Assembly: GCA_018135685.1 (NCBI GenBank)
Contig: JAENPR010001503.1
Coordinates: 62,001 to 126,000 of the forward strand
Length of the DNA stretch: 64,000 nt
Origin: Themeda triandra
Taxonomy: Eukaryota > Streptophyta > Magnoliopsida > Poales > Poaceae
Direction of reading: 5' to 3'
In this document: positions 56,151 through 64,000 of the stretch, one piece after another
How positions within the stretch are numbered: position 1 is the first letter of the stretch
Layout: each line of letters opens with the position of its first letter
Position numbers and translations under genes: made by a program
The notes under the pieces: generated by a model
Database searches by the model: none
What the model was told of the DNA's origin: nothing
What the model saw: only the letters and a program-made list of their open reading frames with translations

Positions 56151-57740
56151 ATAGCCATCTTTTATAATTGGGGACCCTCCAACCTGTACATCATCCTCAT
56201 GTTTGTAATTACCTCCTAGTCGTCTCGATAAATTGTCAAAAAGATTTGTTTGACGAGTAATTTTTTGACCATAACCTTGATGTTACCTGGCTAATGATGA
56301 ATATGGTATTTTATGAGGTTGGCTGCCCTCGCTCTTCATGCTGGTTTGATATGTTTTTTGATATGTTTTTTTGTTTGATATGGCAGCAACCAATGACTCT
56401 CATCAATGATTTTTTTCATATCATCAAAAACTTTTGCGCGATCACACACTGCGTGCACCACCTAGAAACCACGCCTCAACTCAGCCAGAGTCCTCGACGT
56501 CTTCCTACACCTAAAAGATCTAGTGTATGCTGGACAAGTATGATACTATTCTCGACATATACTCTCTTATATTGTGTACTTGCATGTACTATTTTTGCAA
56601 ATAATAAGTAGCTCGTTTGTTTGGGCTGTGTAGAAATTTCATTATACCACAACGTTGGAAACCAATCCTTTTTTTCTTTCAACAACGCGTGCAGATACTA
56701 TGTTATTAGAGAGGAGGTGGAATGCCACACAACCCAAGTTTGATTTCGCACTGCAAGTTTGGATCATTTACCTTGATTTTGAGGTGCTAGCATAGATAAT
56801 TAGTATTTTGTAATGTTTAGATTGTTGTACAAATTAATTTCTTATTGAACATATACATATATTATATATTGCCAACAAATAGCCATTGGTGTGTATTTGT
56901 GGAGTTAATTTTAATTATTTACATTTGGGTGGCAATTTTTAATTTAAAAATATGGATGCAATTTTCAAACTAAAAAAATTGAAATTAATTTTTATTACTA
57001 ATCGTTCCTAATGATACCTTTTTGGAAGGGTCATGTGGCTGCTCTTGAAAACTGACATCAGAGACGGTTGTCATAATCTAACCGTGTCTAAAAAAGACTT
57101 ATCAGGGGTTGTTCTCCTAAAAGCGTCTTTGAAAAGCCTTATCAGGGACAGTTCTCCTAAGGCAACCGCCCCTGAAGATCCTTCTTTGGGGGCGGTTAGA
57201 AGCCCGTCGCTGCAGCTGCATGACCTTTACAGTCGTTGGCATAGTGTCGGCCATAAACGCCGCGGCTGAAGACACAGTTTCACCGCTTCGATGTAACTTT
57301 CTATACTAATGTAACTTATTTAATATTCATGAAACTCAAATAAAATCACCACCAAGACTAGCCTTAGATCATACCATCGTAATCTTTTCCTTTGTCATTA
57401 ATTTCATTCGAAGGTGCTTTTGGATAATGGTGCACTGTCTCCATGAACTTTATCACCGTTTAGCTGGATTTTTTTTTTTCTAAAAAGAACATATGATTGC
57501 CAAGCTTCTCTCTAATTTCTCGTGGTGTCAAACTCTATACATGAGAGGTGCTACCACCTGTGATCGCAAAAGCTTGATACGCATAATCCTCTTTCTTTGG
57601 TGATTTAAAGATAGTAGAACGGCATAATCCGCTCACGGTGGCCACGGTAGTAAAAAAGATTTTGACCGTTTCGGTGGAGATCAACGGTGGCCAATCCATT
57701 TCAGCGACTACTGTACGGTCAAACGTGTGTTGTCGATATC
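56151..57740. other. Intergenic stretch, possible CACTA remnant
   Basis: No gene. At 57055-57200 the words CAGGGACAGTT, AACCGCCCCTGAAGATCC and GGGGGCGGTT resemble CACTA subterminal repeats, but no CACTA terminus was found. Confidence 0.35.
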
Positions 57741-57749
57741 TCATTGCTC

Positions 57750-58490
57750 CGGTGAAAAATATCTAGGCCCCTCCCTCATGCCTTGTCTTTCTCTCTCCCC
57801 AGTATCTTCTCCCGGCATCATCCTCCTCCCTCGCCCCTCCGTCCTTTCTCGCGGCGGCGGCGCGGCTCCAAGGCGAAGCCGTCCCCAGCGCGGCTCCCGG
57901 GTGAGGCCGGCCCCGAGTACAGCGGCCCCCGACCTGGCGGTGCAGTGGCACGGCTCTTAGGCGCCGTAGCCTGGCGTGGCGGCACCCAGCGTGGCGGCGG
58001 CCACAGCCACGGGCACAACCCGACGGCGGATACAGCGTGGGCGAGCGCGCCCAGCTCTCCAGCTCCCTCCTCTCTCAGAGCTCCGGGCGCTGGTGTGAGG
58101 TGAGGGCACTCCGCGACACAGCATGGTGACGCGGCAGCCCCAAGCTCGGATTTCTTCTTCCCCTGGTGATTTTCTGGTGATTTTGGGTCGGATGTTCATG
58201 GATCTGGTGCTTTTGCTTTGAGATTTCTTGATTTCAAATCCGGTTGTGTGCAGAACAGTAGCCCCGGCAAAGGAGGCCCTTGTCGGCGGTGCAGACCCAA
58301 CAGCCATATCCGCTGGCGATTCTGTCCTCACATATGTAGCACATGGCGATTGTGTGCACCACTGCAACACGTATATTTCTCCCTCGCTACTCTGGTTTCA
58401 ACTTTTGTTCTGATCCATTATTTATTTTGCTTCCAGGTTTGTAGCTCGAAGTTAACATTTCCTGAATTACGAAGCGTTTGAGATGCCATC
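57750..58490 (+). other. GC-rich gene-like fragment
   Basis: A pyrimidine-rich leader, then a GC-rich block (57835-58100) with a possible donor GGTGTGAG|GTGAGGGC, then an A/T-richer stretch and a possible acceptor TGTGTGCAG at 58253. An exon-like block follows, reading TVAPAKEALVGGADPTAIS and AGDSVLTYVAHGDCV. No frame joins the blocks convincingly and no family is recognised. It may be a decayed gene 5' end or a captured fragment. Confidence 0.3.
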
Positions 58491-60022
58491 AGAGAGTTAG
58501 TGTCCTGAAAAGGCAACATTTAATTATGCTAATAAAGTGTTCTCCAGAAACTGTGAATAGTTAGATAAAAATGGTAAATTTATGTTGTTAAATGCTGCTG
58601 TGGCAGACTATCATTTTACAAATGAAAATATTTCAGTATTTCATTATACAGATATGATGTAGTATGATTGGCCTGTAATGGTTTTTGGACACTAATTATG
58701 TCTCTATAAATGAATAGATGAGATGTTGATGTCACCTATGTTGCTTGTACCAAAATTTGGTTTCAGTGAACTATGATATTGATCCACTTTAAGAAAGTTT
58801 GGTGATTCCGATCTCTGATTCAGGTGTGCTGCTAGGCAGCTTGGCGAGCGGCAGGTGAGGTTGTGTCATAGTCTGTAGGTCAAGGCAGTGGCCGGGCAAT
58901 GGTTGTCCAATTAAAGTTTACATGGATGTTGCGGGTTGAGGCAACCTTGACTGAAGCAATCAGGTTTAGTTCTCTACCTCTATTTATCTCAATCTAACCA
59001 AACAAAATATTTTTGACCGAAGAACCAAACAAAATATCACAGGTCATTCATTTAGGAAAGAAAATTACTTTTGAAGACTCATCTATATTTTTCTATGGAA
59101 ATTAGATCACCTGGATGCTTTTGGACATGTAGTATTATATCCGTCTAGCATGGTAGCATTGGTATTTGAAATCAGGAAAAAAAACGTACTCTTTACAACC
59201 TCTGCATCTGTGTCTAGGCAGATGGCATGATAAGCGGCTGATTTTTTGCAACCTTCAGGTGCAGTAGTACCTGACTAGCTACAGCGAGGCGAGCGGCCCC
59301 GCCTGGAGCTGTTATGAAATTTGTTCTGCTAAATGCTAATCATAACCATGAGAAAACATCTCCAACCCAAATATATGGATAATAGATGTCTTTAGTAGAT
59401 GTTTTTATACTTGATGCAAAGATAGATATTTATATTGTCTTTATTCCCATGCAAGAAGGCTTATAGTTTTGTAATTAGTGCAGGAGTTGTTGTTCTTATA
59501 ACTGCCATTTACAGTAGGAAAGGTTATCTGAAGCAGTCCTGAAAGCGATCTGCATGCAAGCTCTGGGCCAAGTATGTGTTCCTCTTTGTCTCTTTGTCAA
59601 TATGATGCAAAGGCAGGAAGGGATGGATTCTTTTTTTAGGGATGTAAAGTCATATGTAAGTTTGGTTTTGGCATTGAATAATCGACATATGCACATAAAA
59701 GAGTGCACATCCTTATTAATATTAAAACCATGTTGCAGGCATAACTTCTGGCACATTTGTACACGATATTACAAAACTATTTTAATTAAGGTTGATCAAG
59801 AGAAGCTCAAGGGCAGTAGCTACTTTCCTCTAATATAGCTAACCCATTGCTCCTATGACATGGGCTAAGTATTGTGGTTTATCTATGTGTAGGCTATGTC
59901 TTGTGGACTAAAAGCTTTTGGCTTCGCTGAACAAATATTATTCACTAGTGATATGACCAAACTTAGAGTCACACAAGACACAGGACACTGGCACCACGAA
60001 GCGGTGTTAAATTCCTCCTTTC
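58491..60022. other. Intergenic stretch, no gene seen
   Basis: A/T-rich, with no protein signature or clear repeat boundary. Confidence 0.45.
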
Positions 60023-60039
60023 GACACTATTGTTTTATT

Positions 60040-60142
60040 TTTTTAGATAAAGGATAATTAAATCCGGCTTCAACTATCCGAAGATAGCATCAGGCCAATT
60101 ATTACAAATCCAAATGTATAAAAAAATCAAAAGGTGACAACA
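60040..60142 (-). mobile_element. LINE 3'-end insertion, about 103 bp, TSD 17 bp
   Basis: Minus strand ...GAAGCCGGATTTAATTATCC then TTTATCTA and an A tail. It is flanked by GACACTATTGTTTTATT at 60023-60039 and 60143-60159. It shares its 3' end with the insertion at 60330-60474. Confidence 0.85.
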
Positions 60143-60329
60143 GACACTATTGTTTTATTGAGCTGCTAGCAGTGTTCAAAGACTCGTGAGCAAGAGCGAA
60201 GCCACGTTGGCTTTCCCTGGTGTACCGTGCACCATGGTAAAATAAAAGTTTACTGATATATGTCTTAAATTTTTCATAAATTTCCTTTTAAATGTATACA
60301 TTCCTTTATATTTGATAGAATGTGCATGC

Positions 60330-60474
60330 TCTAAATACTTTATTTCGTTTTGGTTTCCGTGGTGTAGTGCAGCCAGTGTTTGTGCCCGTAGGCAAAACTT
60401 TGTAATAATTGACGTGATTCTATCGTTTTATAGAAGAAGCCGGGTATAAATTATCCATTATCTAAAAAAAAAAA
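60330..60474 (+). mobile_element. LINE 3'-end insertion, 145 bp, TSD 16 bp
   Basis: Ends ...GAAGCCGGGTATAAATTATC, CATTATCT and 11 A. It is flanked by GATAGAATGTGCATGC at 60314-60329 and 60475-60490. A severely 5'-truncated member of the same family as 60040-60142, in opposite orientation. Confidence 0.88.
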
Positions 60475-60490
60475 GATAGAATGTGCATGC

Positions 60491-61387
60491 ACTATGTTCA
60501 ACCTGGCTTGTCAATTGTGAGGCTGCAAACAATGGTTTGGGATAAGGCAAAGAGGCCAAAGATCCAGATGCACCTTGCCTACTCAAGTCATACACATGCG
60601 TCACATCTCTACTTGTCATCCGAGCGAAATAATTGAACTATGCCTTCAAAAGGGCAGCCGCAAGAAAGAACAACATTCTTTCTCCCTGTCTTTGAGATAA
60701 TTCCTTTCAGGAACAAATTGGCACAACAAAATCTAATATCCAATTGTAGTGGAGGGTCGACACTCCAACAAAAAGGTAACAGTATCTAGTGTTAATTGGA
60801 CAAACAATTGACAGGGCATGAATCGACACATATCTAGTTCCAACATCATGCAGTAGACCAATATCTCCGATCACTGAAAAGCATAAACATATTCCTCATA
60901 AAGAGGACTGTAACCGTCACCAAATACCAGACAAGTTATATTCGACAACCAAATTGTCCACTGTGAAATATCCTAGCTGAGCAAAAGGAGGAACCCTTAT
61001 TATATCTTAACATTTCTTTTGCGAGTATTACACATTTAAGATGACAAAGAGTAAATGATTCTTATTTAGAAAGTTACTGGTCAGACCTCAGAAGTACCGT
61101 TCAGTCTTTAGATGACATGCAGAACAGATCCTAGAAAGCCACAAAGCATCAACAACAGGTGGAAAGTGACCCAAGGAACATATCAAACAGTTTTACAATA
61201 GAGGTAAGCAAGTCTCTTTTTCATTTGTTTGTAAGATCCTGAATGTTATATCCCAAACTCACGTGATCTATACTCAAAATATGTTAGCTGTGGCTAACTC
61301 AAAATTTCTATGCCTAAGTTGCTTCTAAGAAACATGTGCAGTTCAAAGGTCCTATGAGGCTATGAACATGCAAACTGACTAGTACAT
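60491..61387. other. Intergenic stretch, no gene seen
   Basis: A/T-rich, nothing recognised. Confidence 0.45.
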
Positions 61388-61427
61388 CAAATACAAATAC
61401 AAATACAAATACAAATACAAATACAAA
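61388..61427. repeat. (AAATAC)n microsatellite
   Basis: About six copies of the hexamer AAATAC. A shorter copy of the same flank (CATCAAATACAAATACAAAG) recurs at 61983-62002, beyond the hAT element. Confidence 0.9.
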
Positions 61428-61436
61428 GGGAAAAGG

Positions 61437-61973
61437 CAGTGGCGGACCCAGAGATTGAATGGAGCCTGGGCAAAGCTCAAAGAGAGTAGGATTGCTCAAA
61501 GGGAGTAGGATTACAGACAGTTCTTACCTATAAACTAGGATATATTATATGATATTATATAGATATTAATTAGAGTGCTAGCTAAGTAACATGGTGAGGT
61601 GACATTGAAATTATGAAGGAGATAAAAAGAAACTTGTTTCTCGTACAATAAACTATATGTACTGCTCAGCTTTTTACTTAATTAATAAGACTCCATTGAG
61701 GCCATTGCGGCCGGGCTTGTTTTTCTACTAGTGTTTTTTAACGACTCGCTCTGCCCACGTCAGGCTACAAAAGCTGCTAGCATCTACTCACATCTAGTAC
61801 TACTTACGGAGTACTCCGTACATAAATCCGTAGCACCCAGTGGAGTATTTGGTGTGTGGCAGTGTGGCACTGTGGCTGCTGTGCGACCTTGGATACGGAG
61901 TAGTACGTCTCAGGCGCAGTCCACAGCGAGCCCGGGCAAGCGCCCAGGCTTGCCGGTGCTGGGTCCGCCCATG
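61437..61973. mobile_element. hAT-type non-autonomous element
   Basis: 537 bp with terminal repeats CAGTGGCGGACCCAG and CTGGGTCCGCCCATG (two mismatches near the tip) and the exact 8-bp duplication GGAAAAGG (61429-61436 and 61974-61981). The 8-bp TSD and CAGTGGC start are hAT features. No transposase. Confidence 0.85.
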
Positions 61974-62024
61974 GGAAAAGGTCATCAAATACAAATACAA
62001 AGGGAAAAGGTTAGTTGGATACAT

Positions 62025-63661
62025 TGTAGGGTCGAGATGGATTAGAGGGGGTAAATAGTTCTTACTAAAAACTTACGCACCGGCTAACCGAAACAAATGC
62101 GGAATTAAAACTATCGGTCTAGTCAAGACTAACCCCCACTAACTACAACTCTAGTAGCACCTTGTAAAAGATCCTAAACAAGAAGCAAGGTGCTAAACTA
62201 ACTAGTACTCTCCTAAACAATTCTAGCTTGCAAGGTCACACAAATCTAAGCAACTAGTACTTTGGGAAACCGGGGAGCACCTACACAATTCTAATGAGCA
62301 AAAGCACAAAGCCAAACCTAAGCTCACTAGATGCTCAAGGACAAGGCTACACAAGCCGAACCCAAGAGCGCAATTTACTTAACTACACAAGCTAAGCAAA
62401 ACACTTACACTACTTCTAGCTACACAAGCAAGAAGGTGCTCAACTAGCTACACAAGCAAAAAAGCACAAGAGCCACTACTCAAGCTAAGCAAGAATGTAA
62501 CAAAAGTAAATACAAGCTTGAGCTAGAGGGAATGCAAACCACCGCGAAGAATGGACACACGAAGTCGCGGCGGTGGCGAATCACCGGGCGTAGAGACCAA
62601 CCATCTGCAAACAAGCTCAAGGGAGATCGAAGCCTCACACACAAGAACAAGGAGGTCGAAGCCTCGGCAATCACAAATCGACACACGATTTTCCCCCTGG
62701 TTCACTTGGTCGCCACCAAGCTACGTCCAGTTGTGGCGATGCACCAATTTGGTGATGAGATGGCCGCTCAAGTTGGCTCACTGCCAACAACCCCTCCGGG
62801 GAGCCCCAACTCCAATCAACACAAGACCGGAATCCTCCAAGCCACGCTCAAGTAGAGTAGCCAATTCGCGCACACGTGAGGAAGGCTCAAGAACCCCTCA
62901 CAAATCCTCCTTCGGAACACCGGACAATCTCCACGGGTGCTTCAACGAAGTCTCTTGCCTCCAAGCCGTCTAGGAGGTGGCGACCTCCAAGAGTAACAAG
63001 CACACCGGCTTGCAACACGATCACCTAGTGCCACTCGATGCAAATCTCTCAATGCAACGCACTAGAAGCGATCTCTAACTCAAGTGGATGAACTCTCTCA
63101 AGCATGGATGAGTTAGAGGGCTCCCAAGCACTACCACACAAGCCACCAAGGCCCTAGTGTGCTCAGCAACCAGCCATGGCCGAGCAACCCCTCTATTTAT
63201 AGCCCCAATGGCTAAAATAGCTGTTGCCCCCACGCTGGACAAAGTAAGACGCGCCGGACGCATCCAGCCACCACCACCAGATGCTCCAAGCCGCGTCCGG
63301 CGCTCCATCTTGCGCCACGTGTCACTGCCGTTCGAAGCCGACCGTTGCCCTCCAACGGCTACTTCCTGATCGCGCTCAGAAGCCCTGTGCTGGACGCTGC
63401 CCGCCGGACGCGTCCACCACTCTTCAGCCGCGCGTCGCAGGTGACCGTTGCCTACAAATGACGCTGACGTCACGCGTCCGCCGCCCGCGTCCGGCGTTCC
63501 CCGACGGACGTGTCCGGCGACCGCGCGCCCGGAGGAGCTCAACTCCAGAAGTTTCTGGAGCGAGTCCGGCACTCGCCGGACGCGCCTCCTCTGCGTCCGG
63601 CGCACAACACCACCCAGCCGGCCGCCCGTGTCAGCCTTCCATGCGCCGGACGCGTCCGGCC
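62025..63661 (-). repeat. SIRE-like LTR, interrupted
   Basis: Begins TGTAGGGTCGAG (minus-strand 3' end) and follows the central and outer SIRE-like LTRs through the intron-like AAGCACAAAGCC region, the CTAGTGCCAC region, TATTTATA at 63194-63201, and a GC-rich palindromic block (63240-63660). It is cut at 63661 by a gypsy LTR; the rest is beyond the window. Confidence 0.8.
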
Positions 63662-64000
63662 TGTTGGCGTTTCTTTGCGTATGCAGCCAAATCCGCAAGC
63701 GCACGGAAATCACCGTTATAGCACTTCACCCGGTGAGTAATCGGGTATCGTATTTCTTTCATGAAGAACGGCTTGTGAGTTATTTCTAAACAGAGGTTGC
63801 CCAGAGATGGAGTAGGATAGCAGGGTTAATGAAGTTTTCTAGGGTAATGGGCCTAAGATGTGGCTAAGCTTGCTGCTATACTTCTTACTTCGGGCACCGG
63901 ATCGCACCTGGTCTGCCAAGTGATGCCAGCCTGTTGCTCTACGCCGTAGCCGGACGTGGGGGATTACAAGGGACGGACAGGGCTGTCAACACCTGCCGCC
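63662..64000 (-). repeat. Gypsy LTR, partial (same family as 53092-54411)
   Basis: Begins TGTTGGCGTTTCTT, the complement of an AACGCCAACA LTR end. It contains the inverted equivalent of GGTGAAGTGCTATAACGGT and of the GGCAGGTG(G/T)TGACAGCC segment in the LTR at 53092. It continues off the right edge. Confidence 0.75.

Noticed and set aside
17421..63661. CRISPR-like arrays or regularly spaced repeats
   Set aside because: The repeated sequences are LTRs, tandem duplications and transposon ends; spacing and context are not those of CRISPR, and the DNA is plant nuclear.

Overview
The window is nuclear DNA of a grass (Poaceae; species not determinable from the sequence alone). The evidence is a three-exon phi-class GST core with GT-AG introns, a single-finger C2H2 repressor gene with a C-terminal DLNLRL motif, Stowaway MITEs with TA target duplications, Helitrons ending in CTAG, CACTA, hAT and Mutator-type elements, and grass-type LTR and LINE elements. 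Two host genes are recognisable. All other coding-looking sequence belongs to transposable elements, almost all of it broken.

0-4.2 kb: remains of two LINEs (1-2173 and 2174-3431, plus strand) and a 316-bp retroposon with a 12-bp target-site duplication (TSD). 4.8-10.5 kb: an intact-looking four-exon gene on the plus strand. It encodes a 1109-aa protein with a phi-class glutathione S-transferase fold (residues 1 to about 222) and a very long hydrophilic, probably disordered tail. A degenerate MITE lies in its second intron. 11-12.4 kb: a LINE zinc-finger fragment and a minus-strand retroposon with flanking duplications.

12.5-29.8 kb: nested transposons. A minus-strand Ty3/gypsy chromovirus (12450-16979) is cut inside its chromodomain by a 1218-bp Mutator-like element carrying a WD40-like gene fragment (Pack-MULE). 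Its integrase holds an in-frame 216-bp tandem duplication. A plus-strand Ty1/copia element (16980-29846) sits in the gypsy pol. It contains a 2.3-kb solo LTR (17421-19755), a 3.9-kb minus-strand Helitron with exon-like captured fragments (23644-27585), and a TIR-type fragment with a small zinc-ribbon-like ORF (about 28590-29780).

29.8-42.2 kb: a minus-strand SIRE/Maximus-like element made of LTR-gag-noncoding-LTR-truncated gag. The two gag copies and two LTRs are nearly identical, and no pol is present. 42.2-47.4 kb: unclassified repeat, a second Helitron (43284-44635) holding three 95-bp repeats, a short copia LTR with its polypurine tract, and a probable third Helitron 3' end. 47.5-48.8 kb: the C2H2 zinc-finger/EAR repressor gene on the minus strand, broken by a Stowaway MITE that separates the zinc-binding cysteines from the histidines.

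49.1-56.2 kb: a minus-strand LINE (49198-52450) interrupted by a CACTA element with a TAT duplication, a second CACTA-like end, a gypsy LTR (53092-54411), a 151-bp tandem repeat and a decayed LTR. 56.2-61.4 kb: mostly no recognisable gene, a GC-rich gene-like fragment near 57.8-58.4 kb, and two tiny LINE 3'-end insertions with 16-17-bp duplications. 61.4-64 kb: a hAT-type MITE, then a minus-strand SIRE-like LTR interrupted by a gypsy LTR that runs off the window.

Only the GST-fusion gene appears functional. The most unusual items are its long tail, the Pack-MULE in the chromodomain, the gene-carrying Helitron, the in-frame integrase duplication, the tandem LTR-gag structure, and a GC-rich block of CGGACGCGTCCG-type palindromes just upstream of the TATA box in four SIRE-like LTRs. 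Family assignments come from motifs recognised by eye; no database search was run.
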